11,357 bases of DNA from Alistipes sp. (GCA_014796635.1 JAAVIK010000002.1:106411-117767), one strand, 5' to 3'. Numbered from the stretch's first letter, positions 1 to 7,881 are shown. Numbers and translations are program-made. Notes: generated from the sequence alone by a model not told the origin.

Positions 1-309
<309 letters not shown>

Positions 310-310
310 A

Positions 311-318
311 TACCTTTG
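311..318 (+). promoter_or_regulatory. Probable -7 promoter element of aspS
   Basis: TACCTTTG followed by TA matches the Bacteroidetes -7 consensus TAnnTTTG. It lies 38 bases before the aspS start codon, leaving an A/C-rich leader of about 30 bases. The nearest upstream TTG (283-285) is some 25 bases away, longer than the usual -33/-7 spacing, so the -33 element is not assigned. Confidence 0.6.
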
Positions 319-356
319 TAAATTGCAAGAAGAAAACAAAAACACACATACCTACC

Positions 357-2111
357 ATGTACAGAACCCATACGTGCGGCGCTCTGAGGGCCGAAAACGT
401 GAACGAAACCGTCACCCTTGCCGGGTGGGTGCAGAAAGTGAGGAACCTCGGCGCCATGACTTTCATCGACCTGAGGGACCGCTACGGACTGACGCAGATA
501 GCGGTAGAGGAACACTCGCCGGCCGCGGCCCGCGAAACGGCGGCCCGCGTAGGCCGCGAATGGGTGCTGCAGGTGACGGGCCGCGTGATCGAACGCGAAT
601 CGAAGAACCCCAAGCTGCCGACGGGCGACATCGAAGTGACGGCCGAGCGGATCGAAGTGCTCAACGAAGCGCAGACGCCCCCGTTCACGATCGAGGAGAA
701 CTCCGACGGCGGCGACGACCTGCGGATGAAATACCGCTACCTGGACCTGCGCCGTCCGCCGCTGCAGCGCAACATGATCCTGCGCCACAAAATGGCGCAG
801 GAGATCCGCCGCTTCTTGGACAGCGAGGGATTTCTGGAGATCGAGACGCCCTACTTGGTGGGGTCGACGCCCGAGGGGGCGCGCGACTTCGTGGTGCCGA
901 GCCGCATGAACCCCAACGAGTTCTATGCCCTGCCCCAATCGCCGCAGACGCTCAAGCAGCTGCTCATGGTGGCGGGCTACGACCGCTACTTCCAGATCGT
1001 GCGCTGCTTCCGCGACGAAGACCTGCGCGCCGACCGTCAGCCCGAATTCACGCAGATCGACTGCGAAATGGCGTTCGTGGAACAGGACGACATCCTCGAA
1101 GTATTCGAGCGCTGGGCCAAGCACATGTTCCGCACGGTCATGGGGGTGGAATTCGCGAAACCCCTGCGCCGGATGCCGTGGATCGAAGCGATGGAGAAAT
1201 ACGGCTCGGACAAACCCGACCTGCGCTTCGGAATGGAGTTCGCCGATCTGACCGACCTAGCCAAGGGACACGGATTCAGCGTATTCGACGATGCGGAATA
1301 CGTGACCGGCTTTGCGGCGACGGGCTGCGCGGCCTACACGCGCAAACAGATCGACGCGCTGACCGACTATGTGAAGCGTCCGCAGGTGGGAGCCAAGGGT
1401 TTGATATGGATCCGCATGGAAGAAAGCGGTGTGAAGTCGTCGATCGACAAGTTCTACACCCCCGACCAGGTGCGCGCCATGGCCGAGCGCTGCGGCGCCG
1501 AAGCGGGCGACATGGTATTCATCCTCTGCGGCAAGAAATTCAAGGCGCTGACGCAGCTCTGCGCCCTGCGTCTGGAAGTGGCCCAGCAGCTGGGGCTGCG
1601 CGACCCGAAGAAGTTCGCGCCCCTGTGGGTGGTGGACTTCCCGATGTTCGAGTGGGACGACGAGACGCAGCGCTTCTATGCGATGCACCACCCGTTCACG
1701 TCGCCCAAACCCGAAGATATCCAATACCTCGAGAGCGACCCGGGCCGCGTACGCGCCAACGCCTACGACTTCGTATGCAACGGCACGGAAATCGGCGGCG
1801 GCTCGATCCGAATCCATGACGCGAAGCTGCAGGCGACGATCTTCAAGTGCTTAGGCTTCACGCCCGAAAAGGCGCAGGAGCAGTTCGGCTTCCTGATGAA
1901 CGCGTTCAAATTCGGCGCACCCCCTCACGGCGGGCTGGCGTTCGGGTTCGACCGCTTGTGCTCGCTTTTCGGGGGCAGCGAATCGATCCGCGACTACATT
2001 GCGTTCCCGAAGAACAACGCCGGCCGCGACGTGATGCTCGATGCGCCGTCGCAGATCGACCGGACGCAGCTGGACGAACTCTATCTGGAACTCCGCGAGC
2101 CGGAAGCGTAA
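357..2111 (+). CDS. aspS: Aspartyl-tRNA synthetase (class II)
   Basis: Attaches aspartate to tRNA-Asp in the cytoplasm using ATP. The 584-residue protein has the full bacterial-type architecture: N-terminal OB-fold anticodon-binding domain (about 1-105, with [10 protein letters not shown] and FIDLRD), class II catalytic core beginning near YRYLDLRR (127-133), the [16 protein letters not shown] segment (163-178), motif 2 around [14 protein letters not shown] (218-231), a bacterial GAD-type insertion (about 270-410), and motif 3 [10 protein letters not shown] (525-534). Length matches bacterial AspRS (about 580-600). The ATG at 357 gives the family N-terminus MYRTHTCG and follows an unstructured A/C-rich leader; no Shine-Dalgarno is visible, as is normal in Bacteroidetes. 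Residue 31 is Leu in RNLG, where non-discriminating enzymes often carry His, so a tRNA-Asp-specific enzyme is inferred. No clear terminator follows before the fabD promoter. Confidence 0.97.
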   Translation: MYRTHTCGALRAENVNETVTLAGWVQKVRNLGAMTFIDLRDRYGLTQIAVEEHSPAAARETAARVGREWVLQVTGRVIERESKNPKLPTGDIEVTAERIEVLNEAQTPPFTIEENSDGGDDLRMKYRYLDLRRPPLQRNMILRHKMAQEIRRFLDSEGFLEIETPYLVGSTPEGARDFVVPSRMNPNEFYALPQSPQTLKQLLMVAGYDRYFQIVRCFRDEDLRADRQPEFTQIDCEMAFVEQDDILEVFERWAKHMFRTVMGVEFAKPLRRMPWIEAMEKYGSDKPDLRFGMEFADLTDLAKGHGFSVFDDAEYVTGFAATGCAAYTRKQIDALTDYVKRPQVGAKGLIWIRMEESGVKSSIDKFYTPDQVRAMAERCGAEAGDMVFILCGKKFKALTQLCALRLEVAQQLGLRDPKKFAPLWVVDFPMFEWDDETQRFYAMHHPFTSPKPEDIQYLESDPGRVRANAYDFVCNGTEIGGGSIRIHDAKLQATIFKCLGFTPEKAQEQFGFLMNAFKFGAPPHGGLAFGFDRLCSLFGGSESIRDYIAFPKNNAGRDVMLDAPSQIDRTQLDELYLELREPEA

Positions 2112-2180
2112 GCGGGGCCTCGCAGACGCACTCCCCGGCGGGAACGGACGGGGCGGCGGATGCGGCGACGGCGCACTCCG

Positions 2181-2201
2181 ATTGCGAATCGCGAATTTTT
2201 A
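2181..2201 (+). repeat. Degenerate heptanucleotide repeat upstream of fabD
   Basis: Three 7-base units in one frame: ATTGCGA, ATCGCGA, ATTTTTA. The array ends one base before the fabD -7 box, the same position as the array before aspS, and its first unit is identical to the first unit there. The TTG in the first unit is also at a plausible -33 distance, so the repeat may simply hold promoter sequence. Confidence 0.45.
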
Positions 2202-2210
2202 CTATCTTTG
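2182..2210 (+). promoter_or_regulatory. Probable fabD promoter
   Basis: TATCTTTG at 2203-2210, followed by TA, is a near-ideal Bacteroidetes -7 box. A TTG at 2182-2184 lies 18 bases upstream and can serve as the -33 element. The fabD start follows 24 bases after the box, so the mRNA leader would be short (under about 20 bases). Confidence 0.7.
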
Positions 2211-2234
2211 TACCGCAAACAAAAACTGCAGAAA

Positions 2235-3116
2235 ATGAAACACGCATACGTATTCCCGGGTCAGGGAGCTCAGGCCGTAGGCATGGGCAAAGACCTCTAC
2301 GACAACGTACCGGCGGCGAAAGAACTTTTCGAGAAAGCCAACGAAATCCTCGGATTCCGCATTACGGACATCATGTTCGCCGGCACGGACGAAGAACTCA
2401 AGCAGACCAAGGTGACGCAGCCTGCCGTCTTCCTACACTCGGTCATCATGGCCAAGGCGCTGGGCGTAAAACCCGACGCCGTAGCGGGACACTCGCTGGG
2501 CGAATTTTCGGCGCTGGTAGTGAGCGGGGCCCTCTCGTTCGAGGACGGCCTGCGGCTGGTGTCGAAGCGTGCGCAGGCCATGCAGGCGGCGTGCGAAGCG
2601 CAGCCGGGGACGATGGCGGCCGTACTGGGGCTGGACGACAAGACGGTGGAGGATATCTGCGCGTCGGTGGACGGCGTAGTGGTCGCCGCGAACTACAACT
2701 GCCCGGGGCAGCTGGTGATCTCGGGCGCCGTGGAAGCGGTAGATGCAGCCTGCGAAAAGGCCAAGGCTGCGGGAGCGCGCCGCGCCCTGCGTCTGCCCGT
2801 AGGCGGAGCGTTCCACTCGCCGCTCATGGAACCGGCGAAGCAGGAGTTGGAGAAAGCGATCAACGAAGCGCCGTTCCGGACCCCGACGTGTCCGATCTAT
2901 CAGAACGTAGATGCCAAGCCCTACACCGATCCTGCGCAGATCAAGGCCAACCTGATCGCCCAGCTGACGGCTCCGGTGCGCTGGACCTACATCGTCAAGC
3001 AGATGCTGGCGGACGGCGTGACCGAATTCACGGAACTGGGCCCCGGCACGGTGCTGCAGGGGCTGATCCGCAAAGTCGACGCCGAAGCGGCGGTAGAATC
3101 GAAATCGACCCTCTAA
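2235..3116 (+). CDS. fabD: Malonyl-CoA:acyl carrier protein transacylase
   Basis: Transfers malonyl from CoA to the acyl carrier protein, supplying the extender unit for type II fatty acid synthesis in the cytoplasm. The 293-residue protein carries the complete acyltransferase signature: N-terminal FPGQGAQ (7-13), nucleophile elbow GHSLGE (85-90, catalytic Ser87), Arg112 in SKRAQAMQ (the malonyl carboxylate-binding Arg position), NCPGQLVISG (155-164) and the catalytic His194 in AFHSPLM. Near the C-terminus, ELGPGTVLQGL (267-277) is also typical of the family. Length fits stand-alone FabD (about 300). The ATG at 2235 was chosen because the protein then begins MKHAYVFPGQG; an upstream in-frame ATG at 2160 lies before the promoter box and would add unrelated residues. 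It has its own promoter and terminator, so it appears monocistronic, without other fab genes beside it. Confidence 0.96.
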   Translation: MKHAYVFPGQGAQAVGMGKDLYDNVPAAKELFEKANEILGFRITDIMFAGTDEELKQTKVTQPAVFLHSVIMAKALGVKPDAVAGHSLGEFSALVVSGALSFEDGLRLVSKRAQAMQAACEAQPGTMAAVLGLDDKTVEDICASVDGVVVAANYNCPGQLVISGAVEAVDAACEKAKAAGARRALRLPVGGAFHSPLMEPAKQELEKAINEAPFRTPTCPIYQNVDAKPYTDPAQIKANLIAQLTAPVRWTYIVKQMLADGVTEFTELGPGTVLQGLIRKVDAEAAVESKSTL

Positions 3117-3143
3117 GCGCAAAAAATACGCTAAGCACGGATG

Positions 3144-3181
3144 CAAGAAAGGCTTTGATTCTCAAAGCCTTTCTTGTTTTT
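3144..3181 (+). terminator. Intrinsic terminator after fabD
   Basis: A perfect 15-bp stem (3144-3158 pairing with 3162-3176, arms CAAGAAAGGCTTTGA and its complement) with a three-base loop TTC, followed by five T residues at 3177-3181. It lies 27 bases after the fabD stop and separates fabD from the ROK gene. Confidence 0.93.
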
Positions 3182-3248
3182 ATAAATTAGGGGCCCCGAA
3201 AAAATTCCGAAATAAGGCAACCGCACGAGGCGTTTCTGAAAATTTCGC

Positions 3249-3256
3249 TATATTTG
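3249..3256 (+). promoter_or_regulatory. Probable -7 promoter element of the ROK gene
   Basis: TATATTTG is an exact match to TAnnTTTG. It lies 27 bases before the ATG at 3284 and just beyond the fabD terminator, so it is well placed to start a new transcript. This position also argues against the earlier in-frame ATG at 3254, which overlaps the box. No clear -33 TTG is seen. Confidence 0.65.
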
Positions 3257-3283
3257 CAACGCTCACACAAAAACACACGGAGA

Positions 3284-4516
3284 ATGACATCGCTGACCGA
3301 ATTTTTCAACAAACACCAGGACGAAACCCTGAAAGGCATCTCCCACAAGAACAGCCTTATCAAACGCAACATCATCGCCCACATGGCCATACACGGCGAA
3401 TGCACGCTCTCGGAACTGACCAAGGAACTGCACATAAGCGTACCGACGATCACCAAGCTGGTGCAGGAGCTGGTCGACGAAAACATAGTCTCCGACCTGG
3501 GCAAGGTGGAGACCCCGGGCGGACGCCGCCCCAACGTATTCGGACTGGCCAACTCGGCCATCTACTTCGCGGGGGTGAACGTAGGCCGCGACAACATGCG
3601 CTTCATGATCACCGACCTGCAGAACAACATCATCAAGGAAGAAAACGACTTCACCTTCGAGCTGCAGGACCGTCCCCAGTGCATGGAACGCATCTGCGCG
3701 AACATCGAGAAATTCATCGACGAATGCGGCATCGACCGCGGCAAGATACTGGGTCTGGGCGTCTGCATGACGGGCCGCGTGAACCCCGAGACGGGCCGCA
3801 GCTACAAATATTTCACCTCCTCGGAGCAGTCGCTGCGCGAGGTGCTGGAAGACCGCGTAGGCATCCGCGTCCTTCTGGAAAACGATACCCGCGCCCGCTG
3901 CTATGCGGAATACACGTGCGGCAAATCGAAGGAAGACCGCAACGTACTCTACCTGCACATGGGCCGCGGCGTGGCGATCGGAATCGTAGTGGACGGGCAG
4001 CTCTACCGCGGCAAGAGCGGCTTCGCGGGCGAATTCGGGCACATCCCGTTCTTCGACAACGAGATCATCTGCTCGTGCGGCAAGAAAGGCTGTCTGGAGA
4101 CCGAGGTATCGGGCATCGCCATCGAAGAAAAGATGTGCCGCATGATCGGGAAAGGGGTCAACACGATCCTCAAGGAGAAATACGACCAGCAAAAGAGCAT
4201 CCACATCGACGACATCATCGCGGCGGCGAAGAACGACGACAACCTCTCGATCGAACTGATCGAAGAAGCGGGCGAGAAAGTAGGCAAGGCGGTGGCTTTC
4301 CTCATCAACACGTTCAACCCCGAGACGGTGATCGTGGGCGGCAACCTCGCAGCGGCGGGCGACTACATCATGCTGCCGCTCAAATCGGCGACGAACAAAT
4401 ATTCGCTCAACCTGGTGTACAAAGACACGAAATTCCGCGTCTCGAAGATGAGCGAGAACGCCAACGCGTGGGGCGCGGCGATGCTTATCCGCAACAAAGT
4501 GATCGGTCTGGTATGA
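3284..4516 (+). CDS. ROK-family transcriptional regulator (NagC/XylR-like)
   Basis: Probably a sugar-responsive DNA-binding regulator; the ligand and targets cannot be read from sequence. The 410-residue protein has an N-terminal winged helix-turn-helix (about 25-90; TLSELTKELHISVPTITKLVQEL is the HTH, PGGRRPNVFGL the wing and linker) followed by a ROK sugar-kinase-like domain. Visible ROK features are the sugar-binding END (199-201), GRGVAIGIVVDGQLYRG (227-243), EFGH (250-253) and the zinc site His253 with CSCGKKGC (263-270). The first phosphate-binding loop, DxGGTK in ROK kinases, reads GVNVGRDNMRF (97-107), so kinase activity is doubtful and a pure regulator is favoured. The start was set at 3284 from the promoter position. 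The gene ends in an ATGA overlap with the acetyltransferase gene, implying co-transcription. Autoregulation is possible but no operator was identified. Confidence 0.9.
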   Translation: MTSLTEFFNKHQDETLKGISHKNSLIKRNIIAHMAIHGECTLSELTKELHISVPTITKLVQELVDENIVSDLGKVETPGGRRPNVFGLANSAIYFAGVNVGRDNMRFMITDLQNNIIKEENDFTFELQDRPQCMERICANIEKFIDECGIDRGKILGLGVCMTGRVNPETGRSYKYFTSSEQSLREVLEDRVGIRVLLENDTRARCYAEYTCGKSKEDRNVLYLHMGRGVAIGIVVDGQLYRGKSGFAGEFGHIPFFDNEIICSCGKKGCLETEVSGIAIEEKMCRMIGKGVNTILKEKYDQQKSIHIDDIIAAAKNDDNLSIELIEEAGEKVGKAVAFLINTFNPETVIVGGNLAAAGDYIMLPLKSATNKYSLNLVYKDTKFRVSKMSENANAWGAAMLIRNKVIGLV

Positions 4517-5034
4517 TGCTCGAGGGCCGCGCCGTGCGTCTGCGGGCCGTGGAACCGGCCGACGTAGAGCCGATGTACCGCTGGGAAAACGACCCGGAGG
4601 TATGGCGCGTGAGCGGCACTTTGGCACCATTTTCGCGGCATGTGCTGATGAATTTCGTCGAGCAGCAGCGCTACGACCTCTACCGGACGCAGCAGCTGCG
4701 GCTGATCATCGAGAACCGGGAGGGAACGGCCGTAGGCACGCTGGACCTGTTCGAGCTCGATCCCCGCAACCGCCGGGCCGGAGTAGGCATACTGATCTAC
4801 GAACGCTCGCAACGGGGCCGGGGCTATGCGACCGATGCGCTCGAAGTACTCGAACGCTACGCCCGCGAGACGCTGGGGCTGCACCAGCTCTGGTGCGACG
4901 TGGCGGCGGAGAACGAAGCGAGTCTGCATCTGTTCGAGCGGGCCGGATTCGTCCGCACAGGCTGCAAACGCGACTGGACCCTCACCCCGGAGGGCTACCG
5001 AGACCTGCTGACCCTGCAACTGATAATGGATTGA
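4513..5034 (+). CDS. GNAT-family N-acetyltransferase (RimL/SpeG-like)
   Basis: Predicted to move an acetyl group from acetyl-CoA to an amine; the acceptor (protein N-terminus, polyamine, or small molecule) is not decidable. The 173-residue protein is a full-length Acetyltransf_3-type domain: RLRAVEPADVEPMYRWEND (9-27) is the usual start of this subgroup, strand GTLDLFELD lies at 75-83, the acetyl-CoA pyrophosphate loop QRGRGYATDAL at 100-110 fits the Q/RxxGxG/A motif, and NEASLHLFERAGFVRTG (134-150) is motif B. The start overlaps the ROK stop codon: ATGA at 4513-4516, with a second possible ATG immediately after at 4516. The overlap suggests translational coupling to the regulator. No functional link between the two proteins is evident beyond shared expression. 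Confidence 0.88.
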   Translation: MMLEGRAVRLRAVEPADVEPMYRWENDPEVWRVSGTLAPFSRHVLMNFVEQQRYDLYRTQQLRLIIENREGTAVGTLDLFELDPRNRRAGVGILIYERSQRGRGYATDALEVLERYARETLGLHQLWCDVAAENEASLHLFERAGFVRTGCKRDWTLTPEGYRDLLTLQLIMD

Positions 5035-5075
5035 AGAGACCTCGCAAGAGTTCATTCATCAATTTATTATCGAGT

Positions 5076-5519
5076 ATGAAAAAAACATTCGCCACTCTGG
5101 CGCTGGCGCTGCTGGCTACGGCAGGCGTCATGGCAGGAAACATCAAGGAATCGTCGGTTCCGGCCGTAGTGAAGAACTATGTGCAGAAGAGCTACCCGCG
5201 CGTATCGCCCGTAGAATGGAACTACGAGGAGAAGGGCAACTACTACAACGCCGAATTCAAGATCGACGGCGCGGAGTACAGTCTGGACATCTCGCCCGAA
5301 GGCTATCTGATCAACTCGACCAACGAGATCGCCCCTGCGCATCTGCCCAGCGCCGCGACCGCCTACATCGCCAAGCAGTATCCCGGGTTTCAGGTCAAAG
5401 AGGCCCGCAAGCTGGTGCGCCGCGGCTCGACCTACTACGAAGCCGACATCCACGGACAGAACAGCAACCAGATGCTGACTTTCACGGAGAGCGGCCGGCT
5501 GCTGGAAAAGAAGCTGTAG
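5076..5519 (+). CDS. Secreted protein with two PepSY-like repeats
   Basis: Small exported protein (147 residues) of the Bacteroidetes PepSY-like family (formerly DUF2874), of unknown function; related PepSY modules are thought to bind or inhibit proteases or act as envelope modulators. Residues 1-20 are a signal peptide (MKK, hydrophobic core TLALALLATAG, likely cleavage after VMA). The mature part is an internal duplication: repeat 1 about 27-80 (SSVPAVVKNYVQKSYP, then NYYNAEFKIDG, then ISPEGYLIN) and repeat 2 about 89-143 (AHLPSAATAYIAKQYP, then STYYEADIHG, then FTESGRLLE). There is no lipobox cysteine, so a periplasmic protein is inferred. It starts 41 bases after the acetyltransferase stop, with no clear promoter of its own, so it could be third in the ROK transcript. 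A hairpin terminator follows at 5539-5571. Confidence 0.85.
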   Translation: MKKTFATLALALLATAGVMAGNIKESSVPAVVKNYVQKSYPRVSPVEWNYEEKGNYYNAEFKIDGAEYSLDISPEGYLINSTNEIAPAHLPSAATAYIAKQYPGFQVKEARKLVRRGSTYYEADIHGQNSNQMLTFTESGRLLEKKL

Positions 5520-5527
5520 CCCCTCCC

Positions 5528-6103
5528 CTATCGGATCGAAAAAGCCCTCAGCTCACGCGCGAGGGCTTTTTCATGCCCGCCGGTGAAGCGGTCGACCAAG
5601 GCGTGGAAGCGGGGCGAATGGTTGTGGTGGACGGTGTGGCAGAGCTCGTGGATGATGACGTAGTCGCGCAGGTGCTCGGGCAGGGTCACAAGAAACAGGC
5701 TCAGCGAGATATGGTTGCGGCCCGAGCAACTGCCCCACTTGGTGCGGGCGGCCCGGACGGCGGCCTTTTCGTACTTCAGCCCCGTCTGCCGGGAGAGCCG
5801 CTCGATGCGCGGGAGCAGGTCGGCCTTAGCGGCCCGGCGCAACTCCTCGATGCGGACTTTCTCCTCCTCGGGCGGAAGCGCCGGAGGCAGGGCGGCGCGG
5901 CGGGCGGCCAACCGCTGGCGGGCCGCCTCGACCCATGCGGCCTTTTCGTCGAGGAAAGCGAGGGCCCGCCGCTGCGGAACCCGCGCAGGGAACGAGACCC
6001 GCACCTCGCCCGAGGGGCGCACGCGGATCGAAATCCGCCGGGCCCGCGGCGACTGCGAGAGCAGGACCTCGCCCAGACGGGGATGGCTGAACGCAGAGAT
6101 CAT
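5528..6103 (-). CDS. YgjP-like zinc metallopeptidase domain protein (DUF45 / M48-like)
   Basis: Predicted zinc-dependent metallohydrolase of the YgjP/WLM-like group; the substrate is unknown. The 191-residue protein has the family order: N-terminal strands with SPRARRISIRV (18-28) and GEVRVSFPARVP (32-43), a helical middle rich in Arg/Ala/Glu (about 46-105), TKWGSCSGRNHISL (121-134), and the zinc motif HELCH (152-156) followed by NHSPRF (161-166), giving ligands His152, His156 and probably His162 with catalytic Glu153. No signal peptide or membrane segment, so cytoplasmic. Length is slightly short of the usual 220-240 residues, mainly at the C-terminus. Its ATG overlaps the TGA of the DUF4153 gene (6100-6103), implying coupled translation. 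Its last codons form the hairpin shared with the convergent PepSY-like transcript. Confidence 0.88.
   Translation of the reverse strand: MISAFSHPRLGEVLLSQSPRARRISIRVRPSGEVRVSFPARVPQRRALAFLDEKAAWVEAARQRLAARRAALPPALPPEEEKVRIEELRRAAKADLLPRIERLSRQTGLKYEKAAVRAARTKWGSCSGRNHISLSLFLVTLPEHLRDYVIIHELCHTVHHNHSPRFHALVDRFTGGHEKALARELRAFSIR
5539..5571. terminator. Hairpin terminator between convergent genes, lying inside the YgjP coding end
   Basis: Arms AAAAAGCCCTC (5539-5549) and GAGGGCTTTTT (5561-5571) pair perfectly over 11 bp around an 11-base loop. On the plus strand it is a GC stem ending in a T run, 20 bases after the PepSY-like stop. On the minus strand it has the same form, but there it falls within codons 178-189 of the YgjP gene, 8 bases before its stop codon. 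Activity on the plus strand is likely; on the minus strand it is uncertain. Confidence 0.8.
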
Positions 6104-7842
6104 CGGACGAGGACGGCGGCGATATCGGCATCGACGATCCGGAGCACCGAATCGGGCCGCTCGAACTCGAGCTTCCGGAAGACGATCATCCGCTCGCCGT
6201 CGCTGTAAACCAGCAATTTGTCAGCGGCCTGCTGCAACTCTTTTTCGTTCGGCACCGCGTCCCCGAAGCCCGCGCGCTGCAGCTGCCGGTCGAGCAGGCG
6301 GGGGCCCGGAATCGTCCAGTCGGGACGCCGGCCGTCGAACCGGAGCGTGAGCGTATCGTTCCGGAACCGATAGGCATAGTCGTCCGCGGGCGTCTCCTGC
6401 CAGGAGCGCTTCCAGTCGGGATAGAGCGTCGCATAACCGGCGACGGCGACCCGCCGGGCAGCCCGATCCAGCGCAACGACCTCGCTGGCGGCGACGATCT
6501 CCACCGTATCATCGGCCGTCTCCCAGCCGTAGAGCACGTAATCGTGGATCGCCGGGGGAACGGCGGCACTGAGATCGCGCATCCGGACGCCGAAACGCCG
6601 GAACGCGACGGTGTCGTGCCACGAAACATACTGGGCGGCCTCGTAGAAACGGCGGTAATCGGCCCTGAGGGCGGTATCGGCGCCGAAGCGGTCGAGGCGC
6701 AGGGTGCCGTCGTCGTCGAGCAGCTCCAACCGCCCGGCGACCCTCAGAGCGCGGCTGAGCTGGGAACGCACGGCGACCCGTTCGGGCTGCAAGGCGGGGA
6801 TATAGGCCGACAGGGCGAAGACGACGAAAGCCAAGGCGCAGACCCACCGGTAGCGGGCCGAACGCGGAAAGAGGAAAAGCAGGACGCAGAGGGTCATGAC
6901 CCCGCCGCAGACGATGAGCCATACGCGCTGCTCCGTAAAGCCGTACTCGCCGATGCGGCGCGCGACGCCGACCCAGAAGAGCACCGAAAGCGGCAGCGAC
7001 AGCAGGCTGAAGCGATCGAAGAACCAGTCGTAGCGCCGCCGCTCCAGAACGAGCTGCAGGGCCTTGACGCAGAGGGCGACGATCGTGAAACCGAAGACCA
7101 AATAGGCCACGCCGCCCTTGGGCAGCGACCACGAGACAACGATTTTTGCGACATAAAGGTAGAGGATCGCCGTATAGATCAGCAGCGCGGGCGTGACGAT
7201 GTAGTCGAGCAGCACCTGCAGCAGACGGCTGCCGGAGAGGTCGGCATCGCGCCACCGCTCGGCCATCATGAGAAAGAGCACGGGAGCGGCCAGCGATTCG
7301 CAGACGATAGCGGCGTAGGTCCACACGTGGTCGATCCAGTCACCGTGGAGCCCGAAGATATAAGTGGTAGAAAAGAGGATCGCCGCGAAAAGTCCGAGCG
7401 CAACGTTGGCGAAGAGCTCGGCGAGCAGAAAAGCCCGGAGCCAAAGGAGCGTATCGCCGACGAACCGCCGGTTGGAAGCGGCGGGACGGCACAGCAGCAG
7501 CGCCAAGGGAGCCAAGACGAAAAGCGAGATGAAATAAGGGCTCTGCTCCACCCATGCGTCGAGCCCCGACCAAAGAGACAGGGGGACGAGGGGCGTCCAG
7601 ACGACCCGGTAGACCCGGCGCCACGGTCCGCAGCCGGCCAACCGGTTGACGGCCAGCGCCGCAGCGAAAAAGAGGGGCGCGACGGCGACGCGGCAGAAGC
7701 CCTGCGACCACTCGGCCTCGAAAGCGACGAGCCACACGATGCAGGCATAGAGGGCCAGCGCCAGCTCGACGGGATAGGAACGCACGACCTGCGTCAGACC
7801 CTCGCGGAAAATGCGGAGATAGTGCTTTGCATTGAATTTCAT
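6100..7842 (-). CDS. DUF4153 family multi-pass membrane protein
   Basis: Inner-membrane protein of unknown function. From the ATG at 7842 it has 580 residues. About eleven hydrophobic segments fill residues 26-350 (roughly 26-41, 52-68, 80-95, 102-119, 135-157, 174-194, 209-232, 245-263, 280-296, 306-325, 332-350), followed by a soluble C-terminal domain of about 230 residues. The stretch RRRYDWFFDRFSLLSLPL (268-285) and RRIGEYGFTEQRVW (295-308) matches what I recall of DUF4153 proteins. An upstream in-frame ATG at 7875 would add MKPGFSFNHNL; 7842 is preferred because MKFNAKHYLR starts a normal amphipathic N-terminus, though the longer form is not excluded and is preceded by A/G-rich repeat sequence. 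It follows rlmB with a 66-base gap and is coupled to the YgjP gene by ATGA. Confidence 0.82.
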   Translation of the reverse strand: MKFNAKHYLRIFREGLTQVVRSYPVELALALYACIVWLVAFEAEWSQGFCRVAVAPLFFAAALAVNRLAGCGPWRRVYRVVWTPLVPLSLWSGLDAWVEQSPYFISLFVLAPLALLLCRPAASNRRFVGDTLLWLRAFLLAELFANVALGLFAAILFSTTYIFGLHGDWIDHVWTYAAIVCESLAAPVLFLMMAERWRDADLSGSRLLQVLLDYIVTPALLIYTAILYLYVAKIVVSWSLPKGGVAYLVFGFTIVALCVKALQLVLERRRYDWFFDRFSLLSLPLSVLFWVGVARRIGEYGFTEQRVWLIVCGGVMTLCVLLFLFPRSARYRWVCALAFVVFALSAYIPALQPERVAVRSQLSRALRVAGRLELLDDDGTLRLDRFGADTALRADYRRFYEAAQYVSWHDTVAFRRFGVRMRDLSAAVPPAIHDYVLYGWETADDTVEIVAASEVVALDRAARRVAVAGYATLYPDWKRSWQETPADDYAYRFRNDTLTLRFDGRRPDWTIPGPRLLDRQLQRAGFGDAVPNEKELQQAADKLLVYSDGERMIVFRKLEFERPDSVLRIVDADIAAVLVR

Positions 7843-7881
7843 AAGATTATGATTGAACGAAAATCCCGGTTTCATCCGAGA

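Noticed and set aside
2112-2180. GC-rich run after aspS as a possible terminator
   Set aside because: Short CCCCGG/CGGGG-type pairings exist, but there is no clean stem and no T run.
1847-3190. Open frame spanning the end of aspS, the spacer and fabD
   Set aside because: It crosses a promoter, has no family resemblance and overlaps two certain genes.
3400-4512. Open frame running through the ROK gene into the acetyltransferase, which would give a 544-residue fusion
   Set aside because: The part before 4513 is a His/Arg/Pro-rich shadow of the ROK gene; only the part from the ATG at 4513 matches the GNAT family.
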